Source: Carnobacterium gallinarum DSM 4847 (lineage in GTDB: Bacteria > Bacillota > Bacilli > Lactobacillales > Carnobacteriaceae). From it: 64,000 nt of DNA. Shown here piece after piece: positions 1-8,814 of the stretch. The notes beneath the pieces are model-generated. The model worked only from the letters and a program-made list of their open reading frames with translations, did no database searches and was not told the DNA's origin. The position numbers were made by a program, and so were the translations under genes. Each line of letters opens with the position of its first letter. Position 1 is the first letter of the stretch. Where the stretch lies: assembly GCF_000744375.1 (NCBI RefSeq), contig NZ_JQLU01000005.1, positions 2,341,496 to 2,405,495 of the forward strand, given 5' to 3'.

Positions 1-531
1 ATTTTAGATATTAATCCAAAACGTTTGGCAGAGTTAGATGATTTATTTGGAAGTCAGATTAATACGTTAATCTCTAATCAATACAATATTGCTCATACCG
101 TTCGACATGCAGATGTGGTAATTGGCGCGGTTCTAATTCCAGGTGATAAAGCGCCTAAGCTTGTTACAGAGGAAATGGTGAAAACGATGAAACAAGGTGC
201 GGTTCTAGTAGATATTGCGATTGATCAAGGTGGGATTTTTGAAACGACAGACCGAGTAACGACTCATGATCAACCAACATATGTAAAACATGGAGTTGTT
301 CATTATGCAGTTGCTAATATGCCAGGAGCAGTTGCGAGAACGTCTACAATGGCTTTAACGAATGTGACATTACCATATGCCTTACAAATTGCTAATAAAG
401 GAATTCAAGTGGCAGCTAATGAAAATCCAACTATTTTGACAGGGATTAATTTAATTAGTCATGAAGTAACGTTCAAAGCAGTTGCAAAGGCTCATGGATT
501 TGATTATACAGATGTTTTAGAATTAATTTAA
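1..531 (+). CDS. ald: Alanine dehydrogenase, C-terminal part (gene starts before window)
   Basis: The reading frame is open from base 1, so the 5' part lies outside the window. The visible 176 codons match the C-terminal half of NAD-dependent L-alanine dehydrogenase, which interconverts L-alanine and pyruvate plus ammonia in the cytoplasm. Recognisable stretches are [17 protein letters not shown], the glycine-rich VDIAIDQGG segment of the NAD domain, and [20 protein letters not shown] near the end of the fold. The C-terminus looks complete, and a strong hairpin terminator follows 10 bp after the stop. The family identification is firm; the physiological direction (alanine use or synthesis) is not visible. 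Confidence 0.93.
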   Translation: MLDINPKRLAELDDLFGSQINTLISNQYNIAHTVRHADVVIGAVLIPGDKAPKLVTEEMVKTMKQGAVLVDIAIDQGGIFETTDRVTTHDQPTYVKHGVVHYAVANMPGAVARTSTMALTNVTLPYALQIANKGIQVAANENPTILTGINLISHEVTFKAVAKAHGFDYTDVLELI

Positions 532-541
532 TTGAGTCGAT

Positions 542-587
542 AAACAAAGAAATCTTGTTAAAATTAGAGATTTCTTTGTTTTTTTTG
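542..587 (+). terminator. Rho-independent terminator after ald
   Basis: The arm AAACAAAGAAATCT pairs with AGATTTCTTTGTTT across a short loop and is followed by a run of T. It ends the ald transcript. Confidence 0.85.
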
Positions 588-703
588 AAATATTCGTAAA
601 AAAGCTAAGTTTAGGGTTTAGTTTTTTGTGAAAAAGCAATATACTAGTAAAGAACAGCAATGAAGCAATCAAGTTATTAAATCACTTAAAGGAGCGCGCT
701 CAT

Positions 704-931
704 TTGTCAAGAGGTAATAAAGAAGTAAAAGTAGAAGTAAGAGAAACTGAACGAAATACAGAGGATTTTGTGGAATTAGAATTATTCATTAATGACGAAA
801 AAATTGGTTCTGTCCAACAAGAAGGCAAAAAAAACCCAACTGTTTTTATGAAAGATGGTAAAAGTTTTGTTGTTAAAAATGTTGATGCCGGAATTAACGA
901 TTTAATTATGGACTACAATTTACACAATTAA
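704..931 (+). CDS. DUF2969 family protein
   Basis: A 75-residue protein rich in Lys and Glu (MSRGNKEVKVEVRETERN, later KNPTVFMKDGKSFVVKNVDAGINDLI). The pattern fits DUF2969, a family of small cytoplasmic proteins of unknown function typical of Lactobacillales. The start is TTG, chosen because an AAAGGAG ribosome site lies at a good distance upstream and no in-frame ATG exists there. It stands alone between two terminators, so it is monocistronic. I cannot assign a function; the family call is from memory of the sequence pattern. Confidence 0.75.
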   Translation: MSRGNKEVKVEVRETERNTEDFVELELFINDEKIGSVQQEGKKNPTVFMKDGKSFVVKNVDAGINDLIMDYNLHN

Positions 932-951
932 AAATTAAATAGGTTAAACAG

Positions 952-985
952 TCATTTCCTTGATAATTAAGGAAATGATTTTTTT
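952..985 (+). terminator. Rho-independent terminator
   Basis: TCATTTCCTT pairs with AAGGAAATGA across a 7-nt loop, followed by seven T. It separates the DUF2969 gene from the metal-transport operon. Confidence 0.9.
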
Positions 986-1000
986 ATGCAAAACAAAAAT

Positions 1001-1079
1001 TTAAGGCGAACCTAAAAAGTGTTGACCAGTTAAAAAAGATATGGCATACTTTAATAAATAAGTTAGGGTTACCTAAAAA
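1001..1079 (+). promoter_or_regulatory. Promoter of psaBCA with two DtxR/MntR-like operator boxes
   Basis: A promoter is visible: TTGACC (1022-1027), 17-bp spacer, CATACT (1045-1050). Two similar imperfect palindromes flank it, TTAAGGCGAACCTAAAA (1001-1017) and TTAGGGTTACCTAAAA (1063-1078). Both fit the TTAGG-n-ACCTAA type recognised by manganese-responsive DtxR-family repressors (MntR, ScaR, SloR). One lies just upstream of the -35 and one just downstream of the expected start of transcription, a layout suited to repression. The regulator itself is not in the window. Confidence 0.75.
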
Positions 1080-1091
1080 AGGAGTAGCGTT

Positions 1092-1820
1092 ATGGAAATT
1101 AAAAATTTATCGGTAGCATTTAATCATAAAAAAGTTTTAGATTCAATTTCATTAGATATAGAAGAAGGAAGTTTAACTGGTATTGTTGGTCCCAATGGAG
1201 CTGGTAAATCAACTTTAATCAAGGCAGCTATTGGTTTAGTGAAAAGCGATAATGGAGAAGTCTTTTATCAGGGGCTTCCAATCAAGCAAATGAAAAAGCA
1301 AATTGCGTATGTCCCTCAAAGAAATGAAGTAGATTTAGATTTTCCAATTACTGTTAAAGAAATGGTTTTAATTGGAACATATCCTAAGTTAGGATTATTT
1401 AGGCGACCTAATAAAGCAAGTAAACGCCAAGCAATGGCAGCTTTAGAGGCAGTTGGTATGGAGCAATTCGCTCATCGCCAAATTGGGCAACTTTCAGGTG
1501 GACAATTGCAACGGGTTTTTATTGCTCGGGCATTAAGCCAAGAGGCGGAACTATTTCTATTGGATGAACCATTTGTTGGAGTTGATAGTCAAAGTGAGAC
1601 GATTATTATTCATTTATTGAAAGAGCTTGTAGCTGCCGGGAAAACGATTGTTGTTGTGCATCATGATTTAGATAAAGTAGCGCATTATTTTGATAATGTA
1701 ATTTTGCTAAATCAACGAGTAATTGCTAATGGAACGGTAAAACAGGTTTTTAATGAAGAAAATCTGAAACATACGTATGTTAGTTCTGAATTATTAAGTT
1801 ATGGAATAGGCGGGATATAA
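1092..1820 (+). CDS. psaB: Manganese/zinc ABC transporter, ATP-binding subunit
   Basis: A 242-residue ABC ATPase that powers import of Mn2+ (or Zn2+) by the downstream permease and lipoprotein. Walker A is GPNGAGKST near residue 34, the signature is LSGGQLQR, Walker B is LFLLDEP, and the switch histidine is in VVVHHDLDK. It heads a three-gene operon in the same order as pneumococcal psaBCA. Its stop overlaps the start of the permease by one base (TAATG), so translation is probably coupled. Metal-responsive operators precede it. The Mn assignment comes mainly from the binding protein. Confidence 0.9.
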   Translation: MEIKNLSVAFNHKKVLDSISLDIEEGSLTGIVGPNGAGKSTLIKAAIGLVKSDNGEVFYQGLPIKQMKKQIAYVPQRNEVDLDFPITVKEMVLIGTYPKLGLFRRPNKASKRQAMAALEAVGMEQFAHRQIGQLSGGQLQRVFIARALSQEAELFLLDEPFVGVDSQSETIIIHLLKELVAAGKTIVVVHHDLDKVAHYFDNVILLNQRVIANGTVKQVFNEENLKHTYVSSELLSYGIGGI

Positions 1821-2662
1821 TGTTTATTGAAGGATTAATGCAATATGAATTTTTACAAAAAGCTTTATTTACTTCTATTTTAGTAGGAATTGTTTCAGGA
1901 GTGATTGGTAGCTTTATTATTTTAAGAGGAATGTCTTTAATGGGAGATGCCATTTCTCATGCGGTTTTGCCAGGGGTGGCGATTTCTTATATGTTTGGGT
2001 TTAATTTCTTTTTTGGGGCAGTAGCATTTGGATTAGCTGCTGCAATGGGGATGGGCTTCGTTACTCAAAAAAGCCGTATTAAAAATGATACAGCAATTGG
2101 GATTGTCTTTAGTTCATTTTTTGCATTAGGGATTATTTTAATTACTTTTGCGAAAAGCTCAACGGACCTCTATCATATTCTTTTTGGAAATGTGTTAGCT
2201 GTGCGGGATGCAGATATGTGGACTACATTAGTTATTGCTATCATTGTTATTTTCTTAGTGTGGTTATTTTATAAGGAATTGTTAGCAAGTTCATTTGATC
2301 CTGTAATGGCACAATCCTATGGTTTAAATACCCAACTCATGCACTATTTTATGATGGGACTATTAACTCTGGTAACGGTTGCGGCGCTACAAACGGTTGG
2401 AATTATCTTAGTAGTAGCAATGTTGATTACACCAGCAGCAACAGCTTATCTGTTAACGAATCGTCTAGCCATTATGATTTGGTTAGCAGCTGGGTTTGGC
2501 ACATTAAGTTCAATTGTAGGGTTGTATTTTAGTTATCGATATAACTTAGCTTCAGGAGCATCGATTGTTTTGACAGCAACAATTTTATTTATCTTTGTAT
2601 TTCTTTTTTCACCAAAGCAAGGCTTGATTAAATTTAAAAGAAAAGGAGTGGCAACAAAATGA
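1820..2662 (+). CDS. psaC: Manganese/zinc ABC transporter, membrane permease
   Basis: A 280-residue ABC-3 family permease with about eight hydrophobic segments. The family-typical stretch [19 protein letters not shown] is present near residues 40-58. It forms the membrane channel for metal import and dimerises with the ATPase. Its start overlaps the ATPase stop, and its end overlaps the lipoprotein start by 4 bases (ATGA), so all three genes are translationally linked. Length is normal for the family. Confidence 0.92.
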   Translation: MFIEGLMQYEFLQKALFTSILVGIVSGVIGSFIILRGMSLMGDAISHAVLPGVAISYMFGFNFFFGAVAFGLAAAMGMGFVTQKSRIKNDTAIGIVFSSFFALGIILITFAKSSTDLYHILFGNVLAVRDADMWTTLVIAIIVIFLVWLFYKELLASSFDPVMAQSYGLNTQLMHYFMMGLLTLVTVAALQTVGIILVVAMLITPAATAYLLTNRLAIMIWLAAGFGTLSSIVGLYFSYRYNLASGASIVLTATILFIFVFLFSPKQGLIKFKRKGVATK

Positions 2663-3615
2663 AAATCAAAAAAATTTCTTTATTAATCTTTTTAGCAGTA
2701 GGGTTAGTGGTGACTCTTGGGGCATGTGGTATGAAAAAAGAAGCTCAACAGTCGAAAACTGAAAAATTGAAAGTAGTAGCAACCTATTCTATTTTATATG
2801 ACATTGTAAAAAATGTTGGTGGGGAGAGCATTGATTTATATAGTATTGTGCCAGTTGGAACCGATCCTCATGAATATGATCCCCTACCAAAAGATATTCA
2901 AAAGTCCCATGATGCAGATTTAATTTTTTATAACGGATTGAATCTAGAAACAGGAAATGGCTGGTTTGATCGGATGTTAGCGACAGTTGGTAAAGAAAAA
3001 AATCGTGAAACGACTACATTTGAATTAAGTCAAAAGGTAGAACCCCACTATTTGACAACAGCCGGTAAGGAAACGGAGACCGATCCTCATGCATGGTTAG
3101 ATATTAGCAATGGTATAAAATACGCTGAACGTGCAAGGGATGTCTTGATTGAAAAGGATCCAATAAATAAAGCAAGTTACACAAAAAATACTGAAGAGTA
3201 TGTTAAAAAATTGACGGAACTAGATACAGCAGCAAAACAAAAATTTGCAGATTTACCAGCAGATCGCAAGGTGTTAGTAACAAGTGAAGGAGCCTTTAAG
3301 TATTTTTCTAAAGCTTATGGATTAAAGGCAGCCTATATTTGGGAGATTAATACGGAGAATCAAGGAACCCCTAATCAAATGAGAGATATCTTGAAAATTA
3401 TTCAAACCGATCAAGTAAAGAGCTTATTTGTAGAAAGTAGCGTGGATTCACGAAGTATGGAAAGTGTTGCTAAAGAAACTGGACTACCGATTGCAGCTGA
3501 AATTTTCACTGATTCTACAGCTAAAAAAGGTCAAGAAGGGGACACTTATCTTGGAATGATGAAGTGGAATTTAGAGAAGATTCACGAAGGTTTAGCGAAT
3601 CCACCAAAAAATTAA
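2659..3615 (+). CDS. psaA: Manganese-binding lipoprotein of the LraI/PsaA family
   Basis: A 318-residue substrate-binding protein anchored to the outer face of the membrane. It has a lipoprotein signal (VTLGACG lipobox, Cys near residue 23). Metal-ligand positions of the PsaA family are visible: His in TDPHEYDP, His in [12 protein letters not shown], Glu in [14 protein letters not shown], and Asp in [17 protein letters not shown]. The C-terminal half is very close to PsaA/ScaA, which supports Mn2+ as main substrate, although zinc cannot be excluded. It is the last gene of the operon and is followed by a terminator. Confidence 0.93.
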   Translation: MKIKKISLLIFLAVGLVVTLGACGMKKEAQQSKTEKLKVVATYSILYDIVKNVGGESIDLYSIVPVGTDPHEYDPLPKDIQKSHDADLIFYNGLNLETGNGWFDRMLATVGKEKNRETTTFELSQKVEPHYLTTAGKETETDPHAWLDISNGIKYAERARDVLIEKDPINKASYTKNTEEYVKKLTELDTAAKQKFADLPADRKVLVTSEGAFKYFSKAYGLKAAYIWEINTENQGTPNQMRDILKIIQTDQVKSLFVESSVDSRSMESVAKETGLPIAAEIFTDSTAKKGQEGDTYLGMMKWNLEKIHEGLANPPKN

Positions 3616-3626
3616 CGAATAAGAAT

Positions 3627-3658
3627 AAGTCGAGTTGTTAGTGAGACTCGGCTTTTTT
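3627..3658 (+). terminator. Rho-independent terminator after psaBCA
   Basis: AAGTCGAGT pairs with ACTCGGCTT (one G-T pair) and runs into six T. Confidence 0.85.
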
Positions 3659-3742
3659 GCGGTTAAACTAACAGATTCTTTTAATTTAAAAACAAAATAT
3701 GCTATTCTTAAGACAGGAATGTATCTGAAAGGGAGGATTGAA

Positions 3743-4678
3743 ATGCTTGAGTTATCCGAAAAGGAACAAAGAAAAGCCAAATTAACGAAAGTTTTAAAGA
3801 TTACGGAAGAGAATTGGACAAAAGCCAATATTTCCTCACAAGCGGCACAGTTAGCCTATTATGTATTGCTGTCTTTATTTCCTGTTTTGTTAGTAGCGGG
3901 AAATTTAATTCCATTTTTGCCGATCAATGTGAATCAGATTTATCCTTATTTGGAATCTTCAGTTCCAGCGGATATTTATAAATTACTGACACCGATTTTA
4001 GATTCGATTCTACATTCATCAAGCGGAACGGCTATTTCATTCGGTGTGATTACAGCAATTTGGTCTTCATCTAGTGGGTTTAATGCATTGCAGCAAGTAT
4101 TAAATGTTGTTTATGGAGCAAATATGCGTAAGAATTTTATTATTGCTCGTATTTTTTCGTTCTTTATTGCATTAGTCATGATTGCTGTTTTAGGGGCAGT
4201 TATTTTAGTCTTTGTTTTTGGTGAACAAGTGATGCAGTTTCTGCAAGAGAAATTGAATTTTAGTATGACACTTTTACCAGAATTCACAAGTATTAAATGG
4301 ATAGGAACGATTGTTGTGCTACTAGTCGTCTTTATTATGCTTTATTGGCTTGTTCCAAATGTGAAATGGGGATTTAAGTACACACTACCTGGCGCTATAT
4401 TTGCAACAGTTGGTTGGCTAGTATCATCTCAAGCCTTCTCATTATATGTTCGTTTTCAAGGTGGAAAATCAATTGGAACGGGTACCTTGAGTATTTTTAT
4501 TGTGCTGATGTTATGGTTATATCTAATCGCGACAATTTTGTTATTGGGTGGTTTTTTAAATGTTTTAGTCTACCATTATCGCAAAGAAATTAAGGCTCCT
4601 AAAGAAATGGTTGGGCTACCTAAAAAAGGCAATCGGCAACGACGAAACTTAAGACGAAACTTAAGACAAAATTTATGA
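3743..4678 (+). CDS. YihY/UPF0761 family membrane protein
   Basis: A 311-residue integral membrane protein of the YihY/virulence-factor-BrkB family. Typical signatures are SSQAAQLAYYVLLSLFPVLL near the N-terminus, the FNALQQVLNVVYG segment, and GGKSIGTGTLSIFIVLMLWLY. About six membrane helices are visible and the tail is basic (RQRRNLRRNLRQNL). The start at 3743 was chosen over in-frame codons up to 3635 because an AAGGGAGG ribosome site stands just before it and the upstream stretch is terminator and promoter DNA. Despite an old link to ribonuclease BN, the function is unknown. Confidence 0.88.
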   Translation: MLELSEKEQRKAKLTKVLKITEENWTKANISSQAAQLAYYVLLSLFPVLLVAGNLIPFLPINVNQIYPYLESSVPADIYKLLTPILDSILHSSSGTAISFGVITAIWSSSSGFNALQQVLNVVYGANMRKNFIIARIFSFFIALVMIAVLGAVILVFVFGEQVMQFLQEKLNFSMTLLPEFTSIKWIGTIVVLLVVFIMLYWLVPNVKWGFKYTLPGAIFATVGWLVSSQAFSLYVRFQGGKSIGTGTLSIFIVLMLWLYLIATILLLGGFLNVLVYHYRKEIKAPKEMVGLPKKGNRQRRNLRRNLRQNL

Positions 4679-4790
4679 ATGTTTAGTGAGTATTATTCAT
4701 CAATTCTATTAAAAAAATTGGTTAAGTCTAGTATTACATTAGGGCTATGCTAAAATAAATAGAAAAGAGTGAAAATAGGAGATTAGTCAT

Positions 4791-6236
4791 TTGGAAAAAG
4801 AAAATAAGCCGATGTTAGATGGACATTCCAAAGTTGGTTTTTTACCTTTGATAACTATTGTCATTGGGTCGACAATTGGTGCAGGGATTTTTAATTTAAG
4901 TAAAGATATGGCAAGGGGAGCAGCTCCAGGGGCGGTTTTAATTAGTTGGGTGATTGTGGGCTTAGGGATCGTAACATTAGCTCTTTGTTTTCAAAATCTA
5001 TCCGATCAACGACCAGAATTAGATGCGGGCATTTTTCAATATGCAGAAGATGGTTTTGGTAAATTTGCCGGTTTTATCAGTGCGTGGGGATACTGGTTAT
5101 CTATTTGGTTAGGAAATGTTGCTTTTGCAACGATGCTGATGAGTAGTCTAGGATTTTTCTTTCCACTGTTTAAAAGCGGTCAGAATATACCTTCGATTAT
5201 TGGTGCCAGTATTTTATTGTGGCTTTTAAATTATTTAGTTACGCGTGGTGTTGAAAATGCTACTTTTATTAATTTTATTGTGACAGTTTGTAAGCTGATG
5301 CCGATTTTTGTTTTTATTGTAATTGCTATTATTGCATTTAAATTAGATGTTTTTACAATGAATTTTTGGGGAACCATCAATCACCAATTTGATTTTAAAA
5401 GTGTTATGGATCAAGTGAAATCTACGATGCTAATCTCCATTTTTGTATTTGTAGGCATTGAAGGCGCCAGTATTTTGTCTTCTCGTGCGAAGGTGAAAAA
5501 GGACGTTGGTCGAGCCACGATTATTGGAGTTTTATGTGTATTAATTGTATATGTGTTAGTAACGGTACTTTCATTTGGCATTCTACCACAAGAAAAGTTG
5601 GCTAATCTACCAGAACCTGCGATGGCTTATATTTTAAAAGATATTGTGGGATATTGGGGAGCAGCTTTTATCTGCGGTGGTCTATCGATTTCGATATTAG
5701 GTGTTTGGTTATCATGGACGATTTTACCAGCTGAAACAGGATTGATTGCAGCTAAACAAGGTGTATTTCCTAAAATATTTGGCAAAGTAAATCGCTACGG
5801 CGCACCTGCTGAGGCATTAATGATTACGAGTGCTTGTATTCAGTTATTTATGTTTACGTTTTTAATTACAGATCAAGCGTATCAATTTGTCGCTTCATTA
5901 GTCTCAAGTGTTGTGATTATCACGTATATATTTGTGACAATGTATCAGATTAAATTTTCCTATCGTCAGCCAAAAAGTCGACAACGAACTGTTCAGTTGG
6001 CTATCGGGCTGGTAGCAACGGCTTTCCAAATTTGGGCCTTTGTAAGTGCAGGGTTGAAGTTTATGCTCTTATTGACCATACTGTTTGTACCGGGAATTTT
6101 TGTTTATATAAAAGTACAAAAGGAACAAGGAGAGACACACTATTTTGCTCCACTGGAAAAGCTTGTTGTTGCTTTAATTTTTATGGGTAGCTTTGTAGCG
6201 ATTTACTTTTTAGCAACAGGTGGAATTACGTTATAA
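4791..6236 (+). CDS. Basic amino acid/polyamine antiporter, ArcD-like (APA family)
   Basis: A 481-residue transporter with about 12-13 membrane helices. The N-terminal GSTIGAGIFNL motif marks the amino acid-polyamine-organocation superfamily, and the overall sequence resembles the arginine/ornithine antiporter group. It probably exchanges a basic amino acid for its decarboxylated or deiminated product. No arginine deiminase genes are adjacent, so the substrate is uncertain; lysine/cadaverine or agmatine/putrescine exchange are alternatives. The start is TTG at 4791, preceded by a weak GGAG. It is monocistronic. Confidence 0.8.
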   Translation: MEKENKPMLDGHSKVGFLPLITIVIGSTIGAGIFNLSKDMARGAAPGAVLISWVIVGLGIVTLALCFQNLSDQRPELDAGIFQYAEDGFGKFAGFISAWGYWLSIWLGNVAFATMLMSSLGFFFPLFKSGQNIPSIIGASILLWLLNYLVTRGVENATFINFIVTVCKLMPIFVFIVIAIIAFKLDVFTMNFWGTINHQFDFKSVMDQVKSTMLISIFVFVGIEGASILSSRAKVKKDVGRATIIGVLCVLIVYVLVTVLSFGILPQEKLANLPEPAMAYILKDIVGYWGAAFICGGLSISILGVWLSWTILPAETGLIAAKQGVFPKIFGKVNRYGAPAEALMITSACIQLFMFTFLITDQAYQFVASLVSSVVIITYIFVTMYQIKFSYRQPKSRQRTVQLAIGLVATAFQIWAFVSAGLKFMLLLTILFVPGIFVYIKVQKEQGETHYFAPLEKLVVALIFMGSFVAIYFLATGGITL

Positions 6237-6277
6237 AAAAGGAATTGTCTAATTAGGATATAGGCAATCCTTTTTTT
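6237..6277 (+). terminator. Probable terminator
   Basis: GGAATTGTCT can pair with AGGCAATCC with one bulge and one G-T pair, followed by seven T. Confidence 0.7.
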
Positions 6278-6423
6278 AGTAAGGAAAGCGAATTTTCTTA
6301 TAAGTTTTTGCTAAGAAACAAAAGTCGAGCTTTTTTTTCAACGGGAACTCTTATATAATAGATAAAGACTATAAAATAAGGTATGATTAAATAGAGATTA
6401 AATATAAGGAGATTTTAGAAAAC

Positions 6424-7602
6424 ATGGCAGAAAAAAATAATAGTGAGTCTAAAATAGATTATGGGATCATCTTATCCGTCATGTTATTGTGTATTATTAG
6501 TATTGCGACTATTTATTCAACAACTGTGATTGATGCTGGCGGAGGTATTCGTGCAACTTTAATGCATATCGCATGGTATGTTATTGGCGCAGTAGCAATA
6601 GCTATAATTATGCAGTTTGACTCAGAACAATTATGGAAATTAGCCCCAATCGCTTATTTTGGTGGAATTGCCTTACTGATTCTAGTTTTAATTTTTTATG
6701 ATAAAGATACGGCTGCCGCAACTGGAGCTAAAAGTTGGTTTAAAATTGGTTCATTAACCTTCCAGCCTTCTGAGGTAATGAAAGTTGCCTTTATTTTAAT
6801 GATGGCTCGAGTTGTGACAAAACACAATAGTCGATTTAGTCGTCATCAAGTTTCAACAGACTTTTTATTATTAGGCAAAATGCTATTAACTGCGGCTATT
6901 CCATTAGGTCTTGTGTTAGTTCAAAATGACTTAGGAACTACTTTAGTGTTTATTGCTATTATTGGTGGAATGGTTCTAATGTCAGGGATTACTTGGAAAA
7001 TATTGATGCCACTCTTTACCTTCGGTTTTAGTGTTTTTGGTGGGGCATTATGGTTAGTGATGAATGATCGACCATTTCTTTTAAAATTAGGGTTTAAAAA
7101 TTATCAATTTGCCCGAATAGACTCGTGGTTAAATCCTTATCATGATATTTCAGGTGATGCCTATCAGTTAGTACAGAGTATGAAAGCAATTGGTTCAGGA
7201 AAAGTATTTGGTAAAGGCTTTGGAATTTTTGAAGTTTATGTTCCTGTTCGAGAGTCAGATATGATTTTCTCAACGGTTGCAGAAAACTTTGGTTTTATTG
7301 GAAGTTGTTTATTGATTTTCCTGTATTTTCTTTTGATTTACCAAATGATTCGTGTCTGTTTTGATACGAAAAATGAATTCTATACCTATATTTCAACTGG
7401 GGTTATTATGATGATTCTATTCCACGTATTAGAAAATATTGGAATGAGTATTGGATTACTACCATTAACTGGGATTCCGTTACCTTTTATTTCTCAAGGT
7501 GGAACGGCTTTGTTAGGAAATATGATGGCGATTGGATTGATTCTCTCAATGCGATTCCATTATAAGAGTTACATGTTCTCAGATGAGGAAAAAGAATTTT
7601 AA
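6424..7602 (+). CDS. rodA: RodA/FtsW-type peptidoglycan polymerase (SEDS family)
   Basis: A 392-residue protein with about ten membrane helices. SEDS-family landmarks include GAKSWFKIGSLTFQPSEVMKV, VLVQNDLGTTLVF (the catalytic Asp region), the long outer loop with GDAYQLVQSMKAIGSGKVFGKGFG, and the C-terminal GIPLPFISQGGTALLGNMMAIG. SEDS proteins are glycosyltransferases that polymerise lipid II in cell-wall elongation or division. The short N-terminus and the lack of neighbouring division genes favour RodA over FtsW. It is a single gene with an AAGGAG ribosome site. Confidence 0.88.
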   Translation: MAEKNNSESKIDYGIILSVMLLCIISIATIYSTTVIDAGGGIRATLMHIAWYVIGAVAIAIIMQFDSEQLWKLAPIAYFGGIALLILVLIFYDKDTAAATGAKSWFKIGSLTFQPSEVMKVAFILMMARVVTKHNSRFSRHQVSTDFLLLGKMLLTAAIPLGLVLVQNDLGTTLVFIAIIGGMVLMSGITWKILMPLFTFGFSVFGGALWLVMNDRPFLLKLGFKNYQFARIDSWLNPYHDISGDAYQLVQSMKAIGSGKVFGKGFGIFEVYVPVRESDMIFSTVAENFGFIGSCLLIFLYFLLIYQMIRVCFDTKNEFYTYISTGVIMMILFHVLENIGMSIGLLPLTGIPLPFISQGGTALLGNMMAIGLILSMRFHYKSYMFSDEEKEF

Positions 7603-7691
7603 GTTTAATTTAACGAAAGACACAATGCATGTTATACTATTTGTTGGGATATAAATTCAAATTAAGTTCATAAATCAGGAGGTACGAAAGC

Positions 7692-8045
7692 ATGATTCAG
7701 TTTTACGAACATCCAAGATGCTCAACATGTAAAAAAGCTCGGGCATGGCTAGATGAAAACAAGGTTGATTATCAAACAATTAACTTACTAGAAACACCAC
7801 CAACCCCAGAACAATTGGCGACTTGGATGGAAGCATCTGGCTTACCAATTCGACGTTTCTTTAATACAAGTGGTGAGAAATATCGTGAATTAGGCCTGAA
7901 AGATCAAATTGACGGAATGGACATAAAAGAAGCTAGTGAATTATTAGCAACAGATGGAATGTTAATTAAGCGTCCGTTAATGACAGATGGTCAAAAATTA
8001 ACATTAGGTTTTAAAGAAGTGGATTTTGAAGGAAACTGGATATAG
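7692..8045 (+). CDS. ArsC/Spx-family thioredoxin-fold protein
   Basis: A 117-residue protein of the ArsC/Spx/YffB group. The redox motif CSTCKKA sits near residues 10-16, and the family features LLETPPTPEQL and KRPLMTDG follow. It keeps the CXXC pair of Spx proteins, but length and tail are closer to YffB/ArsC-like proteins, so a thiol-disulfide role is likelier than transcription control. The GcvH-like gene begins 15 bp downstream, so the two are probably co-transcribed. A promoter-like TATACT with TTAACG 17 bp upstream lies at 7610-7638. Confidence 0.8.
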   Translation: MIQFYEHPRCSTCKKARAWLDENKVDYQTINLLETPPTPEQLATWMEASGLPIRRFFNTSGEKYRELGLKDQIDGMDIKEASELLATDGMLIKRPLMTDGQKLTLGFKEVDFEGNWI

Positions 8046-8060
8046 AGTGGAGAGATAAAC

Positions 8061-8411
8061 ATGACCGTTCGCTATAGTGAAAATGGATTATGGGTGGAAA
8101 AAATTTCTGAAGGTTATAAAATTGGCCTTTCTGCTAAAGGGCAAGATGATTTAGGTGAAGTTATGTTTGTCGACATTACACCTGAAACAACTGTGGTAGC
8201 TAAGGACGATACCTTAATTGGTGTTGAAGCATCTAAAGCAGTGACTGAATTAACAGCACCTTTTAAAGGAACAGTTCTTACTTGGCATACAGCTTTAAGT
8301 GAAAATCCTGAATTTTTAAATAGTACTGACTCTAAAGAAAACTGGATTGTTGTTTTAACAGATGTTTCAGAAACTGAATTTACTAACTTAGCTACAACTG
8401 AAGAATTCTAA
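8061..8411 (+). CDS. GcvH-like lipoyl-carrier protein
   Basis: A 116-residue protein of the glycine cleavage H family. The hammerhead fold segment GVEASKAVTELTAPFKGTV contains the Lys (in ASKA) that would carry lipoate, although the usual ESVKA motif is altered. No glycine cleavage P or T genes are nearby. Such stand-alone GcvH-like proteins in Firmicutes can act as lipoate relay proteins. Pairing with a thiol-redox protein directly upstream suggests a linked role, but that is inference. A GGAGAG ribosome site precedes the ATG. Confidence 0.82.
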   Translation: MTVRYSENGLWVEKISEGYKIGLSAKGQDDLGEVMFVDITPETTVVAKDDTLIGVEASKAVTELTAPFKGTVLTWHTALSENPEFLNSTDSKENWIVVLTDVSETEFTNLATTEEF

Positions 8412-8420
8412 TTAAGCAGT

Positions 8421-8450
8421 TGACAGAAGTTAGTAAGTTCTGCTAAACTA
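8421..8450 (+). promoter_or_regulatory. Promoter of the metNIQ leader
   Basis: A consensus TTGACA (8421-8426) is followed after 18 bp by TAAACT (8445-8450), just after the preceding gene. It drives the T-box leader. Confidence 0.8.
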
Positions 8451-8455
8451 GAAAC

Positions 8456-8772
8456 TATTAAAGAATGCAACGATAAGAAGAGTAAGTTTTTACAAGCATT
8501 TAATAGAGAGCCTTGTTTGCTGAAAAGAGGTAATGTATGTGAAGCTGAAGATGAAGATGGTCTTTGAGCAGAATAGGTGAATAGAGTATTCTATAAGCTT
8601 ATTACGGGAGCGCCCGTTATAGTGCCACAGTATAGCAAGTTGTTTTTGGCTTAAGTACTGGTAGAGGTTGGCTTAGTGATAAGCTGGCAAAACAAGGTGG
8701 TAACACGAATGTTGAAAACTTTCGTCCTTGAATCAAGTTGTGTACTTGGTTTGAGGAGGGAAGTTTTTTTGT
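8456..8772 (+). promoter_or_regulatory. T-box riboswitch, probably methionine-specific
   Basis: A leader of about 310 bases precedes metNIQ. The T-box sequence AAGGTGGTAACACG (8694-8707) is present. It is followed by a terminator hairpin in which CCTTGAATCAAGT pairs with ACTTGGTTTGAGG, ending in seven T (8766-8772). The T-box bases can pair with the acceptor end of uncharged tRNA to form the antiterminator. A GAAGATGAAGATGG stretch in stem I offers ATG as specifier codon. Met specificity fits the downstream methionine transporter, but the stem I fold was not computed. Confidence 0.88.
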
Positions 8773-8814
8773 TTGTTGAGGTATCCCTGATAAATGAAGG
8801 AAGGAACGATAAAA

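Noticed and set aside
3592..3828. Minus-strand 78-codon frame at the end of psaA
   Set aside because: It crosses the terminator, the promoter and the YihY start, and has no ribosome site.
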